The notes under the pieces are model-generated. The model had not been told where the DNA came from. It worked only from the letters and a program-made list of their open reading frames with translations, and did no database searches. DNA of 64,000 nucleotides, taken from assembly GCF_003672135.1 (NCBI RefSeq), contig NC_039513.1, forward strand, positions 8,680,833 through 8,744,832, written 5' to 3'. Of this stretch, positions 1 through 12,834 are shown one piece after another. The stretch's first letter is position 1, and every line of letters starts with the position of its first letter. A program made the position numbers and the translations under genes. This DNA comes from Ooceraea biroi. Its lineage: Eukaryota > Arthropoda > Insecta > Hymenoptera > Formicidae.

Positions 1-367
1 CCGACGTAGTTATTGAAGAATTTTGAAATGATTCGAATCGACCAATAGCGTGCGTCGTACGGCATAATAGTTTCGCGCCGGACATGCCGGGTAGAAGTTG
101 CGATGGAATTCGCTCCCGTGTTTTTCGCATTTTTATCCGGCGAAAGCGCATCGCGCGTGCAAAAATGTGTCCAAAGTGCCGCGGAAGTTGCCGGGCAATC
201 GTTGTAACCGATTGATCGTCCCCCGCGCGATCGAAATTCTCCGCGTTTTCCGAACATTCGTATTCGATCGAGTGAGAGCCCTCGATTGAAGTTGCGGCGG
301 TACAGCCGCGGCGAGAAGTTGACAGCGGGTCCGACGTCAGTCGGAGCGACACCCGCGGTACCGTCCG
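1..367 (+). promoter_or_regulatory. Possible promoter and 5' untranslated exon with GTGAGT donor
   Basis: GC-rich, CpG-rich stretch containing an arthropod-type initiator match (TCAGT at 337-341). It is followed by a strong 5' splice consensus, CCG|GTGAGTAA, with the intron starting at 368. No convincing coding frame runs up to the donor; the 63-residue open frame at 98-289 has no recognisable domain. The arrangement would fit a non-coding first exon of a plus-strand gene whose later exons lie far away or outside the window. This is inference from two short motifs only, and no downstream partner exon was found. Confidence 0.2.
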
Positions 368-1064
368 GTGAGTAACTTCGCTCCGCACCCGCCCGCGTGA
401 TTAATTGCTTACTTGTTCGCGATTGTCCGGCGATTATTCCGGCGATCCAACGAGGCGTCTCCTTAAATGCCCGATGATTAATGAATCCGGAATTAGCGGA
501 CGAGGCAGGCCTTTCTCCGGGGTCATCCATTGTTACGATATTTAACGCGTGGTGAGTTATTTAAAATCCCCGACCGCCGAGTACTTTGTCAAACACAGCG
601 GTATCTTCAATGTTTCGCGCGCGCCCGTCTTGCAAAATTAATCCTAATCTTTACTATAATATTCCAAACTGAAAAGCTACAGACATGATTGTTAAATGAA
701 GTAACGTGTTCGCGAAGCTGCATGAATAAATTGGCGAGACGAGCTTATTTTGAAAGCCGCGCGAGAGTGTGCAAGCGGCACCGGGGGATTTTGCCAAAAT
801 TGATTTACGTGTACATATTTTATCGAAGTTTTTCCGTTTTGTTTGCTCGCATTCGCTTGTTCTGATGTAATATTGATGCCGTTGGAACGTGTAACAGGAG
901 CACGTTACGATTCATTGTCAATTAAGAATCGGCACGAAACTCCGCGTTCGAATTTTGCTGAAAATATTTGTACGGACTTTTTAATCGAGCCGATATGTGA
1001 TAAATAATTTTATGATTAGTAACACAAAGAAAGAGTCGCGAGAAACTGGGGAATGGGGACGCTG
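368..1064. other. No gene seen
   Basis: Mixed-composition non-coding DNA. No open frame with recognisable protein features, no RNA gene and no structured repeat was found. Confidence 0.5.
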
Positions 1065-1068
1065 TTAA

Positions 1069-1653
1069 GGGGATCCTGGAGTCGTCTGTATTACCGGCGG
1101 AATTGGTCGATCTTACTGTACTAATTACTCTTTAATGATTGTATAGAATGAAAAATCCTTCTCCACGATTAAAGTATACAAAGAAATATACCGAGCGAAA
1201 CTCGACTTTATGTTAAAAACGACAACAAAAATTTACAGTTTTATTATCGGCTTATTGTGACGTCACCTCGTACATTAATGTTCTTAATATAAATGTTTTG
1301 CAGTTTGTGTGGCCAAAATTCGATAATCGCAAGGACGGAACAAAATGAAAGAATACGGGGAAGCTTTTAGAAATGAGTTTAGAAGCCTAGTGTAAAAGTA
1401 ATTAGTGCAGAAAGATTCGTGATCATTTCGTGCCTACGTATGCCCGTGAAATCGTGGCTGAATAAAAAATTGTGATTTTTTTCCGTTTGGAAAGTTAAGT
1501 CCTGCTTTTCACATTACATTATTGCGTGTACTTTCATCGTGGAAAAGGATTTTTCATTCTGTGAATTGAATAAAAAGAAAATACAGGAAAATCATCGATT
1601 CCGCCGGTAATTCAGACGCCGCGACGGAGTTCACTGGCCACTCCAGGATCCCC
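1069..1653. mobile_element. Old TTAA-flanked inverted-repeat element (piggyBac-like MITE)
   Basis: The 585-bp segment is bounded by TTAA on both sides (1065-1068 and 1654-1657). Its ends are perfect inverted repeats for 18 bp (GGGGATCCTGGAGT at the left end, its complement at the right). Imperfect arms of roughly 110-140 bp follow: a motif containing TTACCGGCGGAAT and another containing GAATGAAAAATCCTT occur in both arms in opposite orientation. Indels between the arms indicate age. TTAA target duplication is the hallmark of the piggyBac superfamily. There is no transposase, so it is non-autonomous; family assignment is inferred from the target site alone. Confidence 0.7.
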
Positions 1654-1657
1654 TTAA

Positions 1658-2100
1658 CTCGGCAGTTTCACTTAGCTGTTCGCATCGGAATTTCGTTGCC
1701 GACGTAATTCCGGGGCGCAGTGTTCCGTAGTTCCCGGTGGCCCTACATCTCCCGCAGCCTCGAGCGCGGAATTCTTGTTCCCGGCGCGGAACATTCGTCC
1801 TGCGCGATGTTATCGAATCGTTAAAGAGGGTCCGCGCGCTGTCTCTCAAAATGATGGTCGTACTTCCGTGATGAATTATTTAGCGTTTCGCTTGTAGGGA
1901 TACAGGATAGAGACATGCACCGCGATCGATACCGGTTCCGTTTGATTACGCACTGCCAAGTGCGCGAAATTAGCAAACTTCCCGGCGCGCGATACCGGCG
2001 TACTCTCGACTCCGTTTCTCTCTCGGCGAATGCGTTAATTACTTTTCCAACAACACTCCGCAACCGGCGTAGTAATTTTCTCCCTTGTTGTCTTCCATGC

Positions 2101-2137
<37 letters not shown>

Positions 2138-5100
2138 GAGGAGTTTCTCAGACGACGTCTGCTCGTTTGCGACTCGGTTCCATGTTTGCAGGACACTTTT
2201 TCGCGCGTTCCTCTGCGAGCGCGCCTACTCGCGCGTAGGATCGTAAGAGACAGATGCGCGGGAAGAGACGCGAAAAGAGCTTTTTCGTGGCAAATTTTAC
2301 CCTTCCGCCATAAGCGTACGCATAACTTTGCCTCTGACGAAGTCTAAGTACGTAATCCAAGCTTATAATATTAAATGTGCAAGTAAAACTGCAGTTGCGC
2401 AGTTGCGACGTTATGAATCCCTGAAAGTATAGCGACGATGTCTCACAATCTCGGCAGTCTCAAGGTTTTATTGACGCGTAATTTTCTTCGTCCTGAAGTG
2501 CAGTTTTCACGGAAAACTTTACTGAAAGTTACTTTACATGAAGAGATTCTATTTTGTTGTGAAAACAAAATGTTTGCAATTCACCGCGATAATCTTTATC
2601 AGAATATTATTCTGTCGCAGAAAGTTATTATATTTTGTTAGAATGTTATTCGCGTAAAATGTGTTGCAAGTTCTTTCATTTACGATTTTTCCTTATAGTT
2701 TATAATTGAACCGATACAGACGTGCGCAAATGTGCGTGTCACAATGAACACACTTGAAACAAATATGCGAGTTAAATAACGAAGTAGATCTGTCTTTGTT
2801 TCATCTCCTTGCGACAAGTTTTCATCGAATTATGACGTTTCGAAGATTTCGCGGTGCATTCATTAAGAAACGTAGAGTAGTGTAGGTGGGAGATCCCGCG
2901 CGTAAGGGTAGGTCAGGATACGCGTGTGGCACGTGACCGCAATCAGCTGATCACCGCGCTACGCCGAGCGTGATCGCGACTCGAGACACAATCGTCAATA
3001 TTTCTGTTCAGAAACACGGTAACAACATGAAATAAAGCACGTTAGAAAGGTGACTCTCTTTCGCGTTTGACAAAATCAGAATTATTATCTCGCAATAAAT
3101 ACTTTTCATAGAAATGGCGGATTAAATGTACTTTAAGATACTATGCTGAAAAATTTCTTATGAATATGGCTCGTTCTATTTGCAGTATAATTTTCAAGTG
3201 TAATTATACTGCATGTAATTTAATTATTTAATTATCTCGCCTCAGCAAAATATAATAAAATAATTCCTATAGATTCATATTTCATACTTTTAAAATTGCA
3301 AGATGTTAACTGGGATATGCGATACTTCTTAAGTGGACTAATGCTTTCTGTTATCTGAGCGCGATTTAAAATGCTTTTGCCAGCTCTTTCGTCATAAACA
3401 CACAAACACGCGCGTTACCGGAAAAGTCTCAGAACGTGACGAGTTTCGTCGGGTGCATCAGGAGCTTGTTCCATGGGATTGTGTTTGCGAGATGCCGTCG
3501 TAAGAGTTTCGAGCAGAGCACTTAAACCGCGTTCAGTTGCATATCAAAACTGTGAGGTCTCTTTTCTCCGCGTTTCGCGTATGTGCGTAGACGGAAAAAG
3601 CGAACGGAGAAAGAAAAAAACGAGAACCAAGAAAGGAAGAAAGCCATGTAAGCGTGCGCAAAGTCGCGGTTGTAAAGGATAATGCTTGCCCGCCCTGCGA
3701 AAACGCATCGCGAGAATGCAGAGAGCCGCAATAAATAGCATACGCCGCGAATACGAACCGTATTTTTAGCGGATCTCGTATAAGCGAGATATTTCCGCGC
3801 ACAGATGACGACTTTTGATAAACGTGCGTTTCCACAGCTAACAGTTTCGGTTTTATGAGAAAGCAGAAAAGACAGCAGTCACGGAAGGTGCTTCGCCATG
3901 ATTTATCATTACGAGTTTCGATCGAGCTGTTACGAGACGATTGCGTTTAGCTCTCTCGCCGATGTTTAATGCAGAATTTTAAGTCAATGAACTCATAATG
4001 CAGGTGACATAAATCATCGATTGTGCGATTGCTAGTGTCAGCCGAGTTCGAATGATCATCTTGAAAATTTCGCTGCGCGCTTTCGATCGCCGCCAGGGAT
4101 AATGAATGCAATTCTTCAAACGACGCAGAAGAGAAATGCTTGGGGCCGGTAATTGATTTTCGATGGACTATTATTCTTGGTATTTCAGGACTGCGGTCGC
4201 TCGAGCGATACCTAAATGGTTTCCGATGGTGCGCTTGTTACTTCATTTGCAACGCATGAGTACCATTCGGAATTTTTGCGACTACGAAACGGTGAATAAA
4301 GAACGTGCAGCGCGAAAAATAGAACGATTATTACGAGCTCGTCTGATGAATTAAGCCGGAAAAAAAGATTCATTCTCGTGTAACACGTATAAATTATGTT
4401 TGCCTCAATTATATCTCGCGAGAAAATATTCGCTCACTGATGCTCCAAAATTTAAATATATATATAAATAAAACCGCCTCCGCAGCACAAAACAGCATTA
4501 TCCCGCGCTTCTCGTACAATGAAAATTAATGAATACCTTTGTGCGGGATTCGTGTATAATCTTAATTAATAACATTATTGTATCTCCGGAAACATAACTA
4601 ATTATAAATAATTCACAACTGGTTTTACAGATGTCTGTTTAAATTACTTTTATGTACTTTTTAAGAATATTATCTATTTGCGCATTTCATAGATATTGAC
4701 TCTGGTCTATTGCAATCCCGCAGCGCGACTCTTGTCATTGTGTAATCATTGCCGCTGCATGCGTTTAAATATTTGTTGTCGAGCGTTTCTCTCCTATGCT
4801 TTACACGTATTCGCGGCTGCTACGTGTAAGGAGTACATGCATTCTGATAGCACACATTGCGACTAACGCTGATTCTACGTTTCGAGTCACCTCTCTAGCT
4901 CGCTCAAAAGAGACGGTTTCGATTATATGCTCGAGGAAATTCCATGATTTCTTTCCGAACCAATTTCTTCTACGCGACAGCAATCACCGTAATGAATTGT
5001 CGATATCGCGTTTTAAATCGCTCCGATATCCTCGTTAATTTGTCCAGTCTCGTAATGAAGAACCTCATGAAGACCCGAAGTCGGTTCTCATATCGGTTTC

Positions 5101-8100
5101 GCAATTATTTTATCGGCGGTTCAACAAGTCCGGAACTAGCTTAAATTTGTCGTGGAAGTGACGTACGGCGACCTTGTCCTGATGACGAAATTGAGAAATT
5201 ATGCGGGAACGACAGGTAACTCGATTTAGGGCATCCGTTGTATGGTGCGCTTCGTTAACACCGGCGACGCATCGACTTCTCAGGAATTAGGGTCGTTACT
5301 ATCGCAGACTACATCTTCGAGACTGCTTTTGCGCCTATCCGTCAGCCACCGCAGAGGTCCTATTTCACGTCGTATACTGTGCCTGCGTCTCGAAGACACG
5401 TCGAATCATCGCGTCGCAGGCACACCCACCACCGCTTTCGAGAATTTAATCATACAGTTCGAGTAACGCGCGTCCCACCCCAACTATCCCAACTACCCCA
5501 CATCTCGAAATCCTCAATTTGCGCTGCCGGGAATTGCGCGGACGAATACCGAATACCAGATTTAACTCTTTCAGCACGGGAGATCCCTGTTACACTCTGG
5601 AGAAAATCTGATATCCGCGAGTACGAATATTTAAGTACTGGCTGCGCCGTGTTGTAAGAAGATTCATTTAGCTATTAATATTCGCGGATCGTCTCCAGGT
5701 AGACTTATATGCGCACAACGTAGCCTTGGGCAAGTTCCCGGGAATTTTCGCAAATATATTCGTACCGCAACCCGTGATAGCTAATATTTATCAGCGGATC
5801 CCCTTTTCGCGCGCGTAAGGACGGAATTCTCTTTTCCGTGGAAAGGCGGCTCGGCGTGCCGGGTTGAAAGCTCAGTTGTGAATAAATGAAGGCGACCTTA
5901 AAGGTCGCACCTCCCGGCGAGATATTTGCACGTACTTTTTCGCAAGCGAGTGGAGACGCGCTTAGCCTCGTTTTCGTTAATCCGCGCACTGAAGGGTCCG
6001 CGGCGACGAGGGTGGTGGACCACTCCACTTTCCTCTTGCCCCTTTGCCCCGGTGTTCGCCCGGTCTTATTAATTTACAAGGAAGCTCCGCGCGCGAGAGG
6101 CGAAGATGCTGGCGAAAGGAGCTGGGGCGAGGATGCTGAATAAATATCCGTAGAGGCGAAGACGAAATCCGGGATACTCAGCCACCGCCAGCCGAACTAC
6201 CGAGTGGAGCAGAACCGAGCGGTGTAAGACCGTGTTTAATTTATTTCGGCTGCCAAGGACCTAGGCATTAAACTTCCACCATTCTCTCCCTCCATCTACA
6301 CTATTTGCCTTGCATTCGTCACGGTGAGGACTACGTTTCGTCTAAGGTAGGCGAAGTCGCGCGCCATCCTCCACCATCAACGCTCGGCTTTCTTTCCCGT
6401 CTGTATCCACCCCTACGCGAACAGGACGCTAAATGTCATAATTAATCTTATCCCATTAGGATCCAACGGCCGGCGATTAGTTCCGCGACGTCGTGATTCG
6501 TCAGTCCGGCCGAAACGAAGCATGAAAAGTATTTGCTTACCTCTGGATTAACGGAGCCGCTCAACGCCAATTTGTGGAAATTACACAAAGGATCGTTTAA
6601 CGTCGTCGTCGTCGTCGGAATCAATGTTAAACAGAAATCGCTGATGCGATCGGGGACTCGGTCTCGCAATTTCTCAAACGCTAAGTAGCAGCGGCCCCGT
6701 AGACTCGTCGTCTCACTTTTCTTCGCGACGGAGTATTTGCGTTCTATTGATTGCTTCAATATTCAGGGAATCAGTAGTCCGAACGGTACCAGTAGTTTAA
6801 ACCGGTTGTTTCATTTGAAATTAGTATTCCGCTCGTGCCGTTCAGAGTCACGTTGGCACGACGGACGACGTTTGATTTCTTTCGAAAAATTCACGCGACT
6901 GCAGATTGACGACCGCGATTTTTCAATGCTCGACTACAGGGATATATGTCCTGCCGCACGTGCAAACAGGACCGGATTAAAGTACAAGCCAGCCGAAAAA
7001 TTGTCAGCCGAAAGGGGACCAATCGATACGAGAGTTCCAAAACAGAAAAAAATGGTTATTCCGCTGTGCGATCAAAACGCCTTATCGGTTTTCTAATTTT
7101 GCAAAAACCCGTCCTCCTTCTTATTTTACATAAAATGTGTCGAAATCTCGAAATATTGTAAATATAGAATCATTTTGCGTAAAATATCCAATTTCCATCG
7201 TTTCAATCTCGGAGCTTGGTGCCCTTTGATACTTTAATGGATAAAATCAGATAATTTAATCCAAAAACGTGGAGGCATTCGGATGCGCTCCTGTCTGTAA
7301 GATTAGATGACCGTAAGATTAACGCGAAGTAGCCGCGTGAAAGAATCGTGATGCGAAATACAAACTGAGAAGTCTCTTCCCCTTCGGGCTAAAACGAGTA
7401 CGTGACGAGACTGGGAGTTATTGATACCGTGAAAAAGGCGAATCCGCTTCTCATCCGTTCTTCATCCGCCCAGCTCTCTCGTTTCTCGTCGGGTCTCGGT
7501 CGTCGGGTCGGGAATTAAGGCATCAAATTTTTAATGCGTCCCCTAATTGCCGATGCCTTGCAGCGCGCCCGGGGCACGAGCCAGGAAAAAAACTCGCGGA
7601 ACTCCGTAATTAACTTCATCTTTCATAAGATTTACTCTTTCAAGTATAAAATGCAATCTCCGCTGAAAATTTCCTCGATCGAACGGCGAAAAACACCAGT
7701 TATCGCGAACCCGTGCCATTTTTCACCAGGCTGCGTGTTTAGACAGGGGGGAAGAGTCGGGTTTTCTTGTCATCTGTTCCCTGGTTCCTCCCATCGCTGT
7801 CGATCCTTCTTGCATTCCTTCTTTTTTTTGCTCGCTTGCATCCCGCTCCCATTTCGTACCCATCGTTCTTCGTCGTCTCCGTCGCTCCCTTTCCGCCGTT
7901 TCCGCGACCCTTTATCGCAGAATGTATGTCCTGCGACGCCGCTTCTATCGCATTACGCTATGCCCTTCCGCGCTCTTTGTCCGTTTATGCATCCTGCTGA
8001 TTCGCGTTGCTAACCGGATTCGCATACGTCTGGATTTATCTCCTTTGGCAGGTATCTCTCTACGTCTGCGCGTGCACGTAGGCACCGCGGATGCCTTTCC

Positions 8101-8266
8101 TTTGCAAGATGTACGCTGTACGCTTTTTCAACAAACGTGTCGTGTTTGATAAAGACCCTTTATTATCGTCCCAATCTAAGAAGAAATGCCAAAAACATGT
8201 TACTTACTGAATCTGCAATGCCATTTGCAAAAAGAACTCTGTTGGCATTATTATTGGGTTTTGATA
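1658..8266. other. Gene-free stretch with minor simple repeats
   Basis: No supported gene in 6.6 kb. Open frames here are short, rich in Arg, Ser or Cys, mutually overlapping on both strands and lack recognisable domains, as expected by chance in CpG-rich DNA. Near 2930-2960 there is an E-box pair (CACGTGAC and CAGCTG), which may be chance. Pyrimidine-rich tracts occur near 7780-7920. Confidence 0.5.
2102..2134 (+). repeat. (GAC)n trinucleotide microsatellite
   Basis: About eleven uninterrupted GAC units. It does not lie in a convincing coding frame. Confidence 0.95.
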
Positions 8267-8268
8267 TA

Positions 8269-8419
8269 CAGGGTGTCCCGGGTTTTAACCGACAAACTGC
8301 GGGAGCATATTCTACTAGTGGAAATAAGAAAAAATTCTTATATCGAGTTTGCTTAGAAATGCTTTATTACAAAGTTATAAACCAATATTCAAAAGAAATA
8401 TCAGATAAGTAACAACGGA
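8269..8419 (+). repeat. Left 151-bp terminal inverted repeat of family A copy 1
   Basis: Matches the complement of 9200-9350 with only a few substitutions. The inner border is ACAACGGA. Confidence 0.9.
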
Positions 8420-8455
8420 TTTTTTCACAAAAAGAAAAATTATCTACGCAATGAT

Positions 8456-9175
8456 TTAGTGACGCATTTCAAAATGTTGTCCTTGCACATCGATACAAGC
8501 TAGACATCGACGTAGTACAGAATTTGTTACGGTACGACATTCCTGAAAATTTGGTTGCATCTCAGTAACTGAATTAGTAATTCGTTGCTTTAAATCTTCA
8601 AGCGAGATTACTTCTGTACTGTAAACTTTATTTTTTAAAGTTCCCCATAAATAAAAATCAAGAGGCGTTAAATCGGGCGATCTTGGAGGCCAGAAAACTG
8701 GTCCTCCTCGACCAATCCACCTATGAGCATGATGTTCATCTAACCAGTTTCTAACTTGTCTAGCATAGTGCGATGGACAACCGTCTAACTGTATCCAGCT
8801 GTTTTGGCGAAGATTTAAGATTCTTTCCGAGCGTCGTCGGTGTCTTAGAGCTGAACGAACATCATCATACTCATTCATAGGTCGAAATGAACCCAAATTA
8901 CGTAATTGCAAATGGGTATTACTAAACACAGAACTATCTGGTACCCTCCTGTTAGGAAATCTACGTTGATACTCTCGTACGGCAGCTCGTGCATTTCCGT
9001 CACAGAATCCGTACACGAAACGAATATCAGTGTATTCCTCATTTGAAAACACTTTTGGCATTCTGATAGTAATTGCTAGTTGACACGACGATTGAAATCT
9101 AACAGCTACTGTTGTGAAAGTAACAATCATACTGAATCGTTTGAACATAGTGAACACGAATACATGTGAATACAC
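8456..9175 (-). pseudogene. Truncated DDE transposase of family A element
   Basis: An uninterrupted 239-codon frame. The N-terminal part contains a helix-turn-helix-type region (FSNEEYTDIRFVYGFCDGNA, then a RRFPNRRVPD motif) typical of insect transposases annotated with DUF4817. The C-terminal half carries the second catalytic Asp in QLDGCPSHY and the third in PPRSPDLTPLDFYLWG, with 36 residues between them. This is the DDE_3-like core of the IS630/Tc1/mariner superfamily. The stretch expected between them and the N-terminus, including the first catalytic Asp, is missing: the sequence jumps from RRRSERI to the second-Asp region. The frame is open, but the enzyme cannot be catalytically complete. 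Confidence 0.8.
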
Positions 9176-9199
9176 GTAACATAAACATCTACACTATGT

Positions 9200-9350
9200 T
9201 CCGTTGTTACTCATCTCATATTTCTTTTGAATATTGGTTTATAACTTTGTAATAAAGCATTTCTAAGCAAACTCGATATAAGAATTTTTTCTTATTTCCA
9301 CTAGTAGAATATGCTCCCGCAGTTTGTCGGTTAAAACCCGGGACACCCTG
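9200..9350 (-). repeat. Right 151-bp terminal inverted repeat of family A copy 1
   Basis: Complement of 8269-8419, with small differences near the inner border (GAGATGAG in place of CAGATAAG when read inward). Confidence 0.9.
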
Positions 9351-9352
9351 TA

Positions 9353-11718
9353 TATTCCTTCCGTTTCTTTACCTAAATAGTATTTTTTTAGTAATATGGA
9401 TTTTTAGTATATCCGTTCATATGTGTTACAGCCCAATATATCGAGGAACACTTGAGATCGACAGTTTACGCTTTTTAGAGGATTAAATTGAGGTTTGACA
9501 GTCTCGTTAGGACAGTCCGAGGTTTAAATCCGCAACAGGCGGCTAATCGCACTTTTGCATCTCATAATCCGTACTTACGAAATGCAATATTATATTCGTG
9601 ACAATAGCAAAGCGCAGCCGTGTTGTTCTTGCATGCAGCGCGACGGACAACAGAAAATCCGCATTCGCTGGACGAGCGTGGCGCCGCGGAGAGGCGTCTG
9701 ACAAGCCAGTGGCGGATATCCGCGTCAGGTTTTACGAGCCGTTTTATTGCGACAGTTTGCACACGGTCGCAGGGAAAGAAAAAAAGTGATGTGCAGACAG
9801 GGGTCACACCTTTAGCGCGATAAATTGGCAGGTGATAACACGGACGCAGCCGATGTCCACGGGGAAAAGGAACTTTCTTCGCTGCAGTTTCAATCCTGAC
9901 GGGTCGTCGGGAATATCAGGCCGGAAGTCCACTTCAAAACGTCACGAGATCTCGTTTCGGTCGTGGATAGTGTGCGTCGCGACGTCGAGATGCAAACGCC
10001 GAGATTTCCCAGGATCCGGGAATTCTCGCGTATTACAGCTTCCGGAGGCCGCGACAGTCGTTCCTCATTACGCGCGCATAATTCCGGTTGTTGCGCGAAC
10101 CGGAAGCGAGGAAAGCAATTTCCCGCTCGCGCGGGAGCGCGCGAGTGCCTCGGATTGTTTCGCGGTGAGGCGGGAATGCGCGCGGAACGCGATGGCATGA
10201 GTAAATTCAGTTTTATCGCCGACGCCGCATCAACTTCCCGTGACGATTCGCGACGCGGAACGTCCCCGAATTCCCGATACACGCCGCGTGTGTGTAATGC
10301 ATATTTATCCCTCGCCTTTTCATTTTTCCACGATCGATGAGCGCGATACGGCGCTCATTGTCTCGGCGCAAAAAGTGCGCTCATCGGGCAGAACGTTATT
10401 TTCGTATAATTACGCCCGTACACGCGTAATTCGTGTTAGGATTTAGCGTGCGCGAGAGCAGCTTTGCTCGACTCGAGTTCTCGCGAGTTACAGGCGCACG
10501 TTACAGTTTGCGCCATTTACGGGGCGAACCGGTCGGAAGCGCCGTAAAGAATGGATCTTGTTACATTTCATTAAGGAGTTTCGCGGGAGTTTCGGCCCGC
10601 CAATCGCTCCTTAATAACCGCGAGATGAGTTTACGGTATACACAAGCAACAGGATGAGAGGTAACAGCAACCTGGCCGGCTACCCTGTGGGTTGCTGCGG
10701 AGAGAGAAAGAGAGAGAGACTGGAGGCTAATTTATAATACACGTTAACCCTTTCGCGCGCTCGCTCATCTTTCATCGCCGAGTTCATCGTTATTTCATGG
10801 TGAGATCGCGGCCGATCTCGCGTTATCATCATACATTCGCGTCTTGTAACATGCAGACGTGTTGATAAATGCCTCGTACCTTCCTTCGAACATGAACGTT
10901 TTGCCGTAATTTATTCGGAAAAAGATCCCGCGCAGCTTGATATACTCCATCTCAATTAAATAACAAATAACACTCCGCGTAATTAAATAAAATACACGCA
11001 ATCTGCGTGATCGTGCGGGGAGAAGTAAAATTTTCACGAAATCTGGTTATTAGCGCGGCAGGAAACCGTTGGCAGAGCTAAAAAATACAGTCCACGGGGT
11101 CGGCATCTCCGTGCGTGAGCGCGAGTTTATACAGCACGCATGCAGAAATGCATGTTTTGTTTGCGCGACGAGCACCTCGCGGGAATACGCGTCGTTGGAA
11201 TCAATTCGTGGAGGCCGATTCGTATTCCGATGCGACGAGGGCTCTACCGATGGCGGGGACGACAGGGCGAAGGTTGCCCTATCGCAATTACGATTCATAT
11301 TTCACGTTATGCGCGACTAATGACCCAGAATGCGAAATAATGCGGCTTGCCGGCGGAGCACGGAGCCTCTTAACGCACGTATCTCTTTGTTGATGCGTAC
11401 CTCTTGAATCAAATCGAAATCAGTGAACCGCGTGCATCGAGCACCGATGGTCAAACCAGTCCGGAGATTCTGTGCGAATATCGTGCGCGGAAATTGACCA
11501 GGCATTTCACGCTTTTGCACGCGCCGCTTGTGTCTGCGTGCGTGCGATGCTCAATTGCGCGATTCACGAATGACGGAAAATAGGCTCGATCGTTGTACTG
11601 CACGTGTCGGCATGTTCATTCGGCGTCGCGGAAACACGTACGTTCGTCACACGTTGTCCTGGGTAAAGACTTAAAGAGAGCTACAAGTACATTCAGCTGT
11701 AACGAGGGGCAGATGCCG
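9353..11718. other. No gene seen
   Basis: CpG-rich non-coding DNA. Overlapping open frames occur on both strands at 9830-10340, but all are Arg/Ser-rich with no domain. They are best explained by the low frequency of stop codons in GC-rich sequence. Confidence 0.5.
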
Positions 11719-11722
11719 CCTG

Positions 11723-11904
11723 TGTAAGATCTGGAAAGATAGTCGAGACTGACAGGTCGTATAGAGGATCGGAATGAAAACAAGTTGATCACAACAGTAG
11801 GAGTATTGGCCGTACAGCCTAAGACCTAGGCGTGTGAACCTGGGATCCCGGAGAGTTCGAGTTCAAATCTAAGGCAGTCCCCTAGTTATTTTTCGCCTCT
11901 TACA
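11723..11904 (+). repeat. LTR-like repeat 1 (outer, array 1)
   Basis: Carries the outer-type variants GAGTATTGG and GCCTCTTACA. A private change, GTCGTATAG, occurs where the other copies have GTCGTACAG. Confidence 0.75.
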
Positions 11905-12013
11905 ATTCAGAAGTGGGATAAAATCCGCTACCCCTCGAAGACAGTTGAGATTCATTCGCTACCCCTCGGAGAGGAGGGAGTTGAGAAGCAGCTGGCCGGT
12001 AGTGAAGCCTGAA

Positions 12014-12231
12014 CATGGAGGTCGGGACGGACTCAGAGGAGTGAACCAACATGGAGATTGGGAAGGACTCAGAGGAGTGAACCAACATGGAGGTCGGGAC
12101 GGACTCAGAGGAGTGAACCAACATGGAGATTGGGAAGGACTCAGAGGAGTGAACCAACATGGAGGTTGGGAGGGACTCAGAGGAGTGAACCAAAAATGGA
12201 GGTTGGGAGGGACTCAGGTGGAGTGAACCGA
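12014..12231 (+). repeat. 36-bp minisatellite inside internal segment 1
   Basis: Five 36-bp units of the form CATGGAGGT...GTGAACCAA, alternating two subtypes (GGTCGGGACGG and GATTGGGAAGG), followed by one diverged unit. Segments 2, 3 and 4 of this array carry 5, 6 and 4 units plus the diverged one. This accounts exactly for their lengths of 374, 410 and 338 bp. The unit is a multiple of three and stop-free on both strands, so the array produces apparent 12-residue protein repeats in both directions; these are probably not translated. Confidence 0.9.
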
Positions 12232-12278
12232 CGATTTGGAGACATTCGGGGACGAATGTAATGTCAGGCTGGCCGAGC

Positions 12279-12460
12279 TGTAAGATCTGGAAAGATAGTC
12301 GAGACTGACAGGTCGTACAGAGGATCGGAATGAAAACAAGTTGATCACAACAGTAGGAGCATTGGCCGTACAGCCTAAGACCTAGGCGTGTGAACCAGGG
12401 ATCCCGGAGAGTTCGAGTTCAAATCTAAGGCAGTCCCCTAGTTATTTTTCGCTTCTTACA
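12279..12460 (+). repeat. LTR-like repeat 2 (inner, array 1)
   Basis: Carries the inner-type variants GAGCATTGG and GCTTCTTACA. Confidence 0.75.
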
Positions 12461-12834
12461 ATTCAGAAGTGGGATAAAATCCGCTACCCCTCGAAGACAG
12501 TTGAGATTCATTCGCTACCCCTCGGAGAGGAAGGAGTTGAGAAGCAGCTGGCCGGTAGTGAAGCCTGAACATGGAGGTCGGGACGGACTCAGAGGAGTGA
12601 ACCAACATGGAGATTGGGAAGGACTCAGAGGAGTGAACCAACATGGAGGTCGGGACGGACTCAGAGGAGTGAACCAACATGGAGATTGGGAAGGACTCAG
12701 AGGAGTGAACCAACATGGAGGTTGGGAGGGACTCAGAAGAGTGAACAAAAAATGGAGGTTGGGAGGGACTCAGGTGGAGTGAACCGACGATTTGGAGACA
12801 TTCGGGGACGAATGTAATGTCAGGCTGGCCGAGC

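Larger units (their letters stand above)
8269..9350 (-). mobile_element. IS630/Tc1/mariner-superfamily element, internally deleted (family A, copy 1)
   Basis: The 1082-bp element is flanked by TA dinucleotides (8267-8268 and 9351-9352), the usual target duplication of this superfamily. Its terminal inverted repeats are unusually long, 151 bp (8269-8419 and 9200-9350), nearly identical, beginning CAGGGTGTCCCGGG. The interior holds a minus-strand transposase remnant. Two shorter copies of the same family lie at 51293-52036 and 55159-55902; relative to them this copy keeps 338 extra bases (8598-8935). It is itself defective because the transposase lacks the first catalytic region. Confidence 0.9.
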
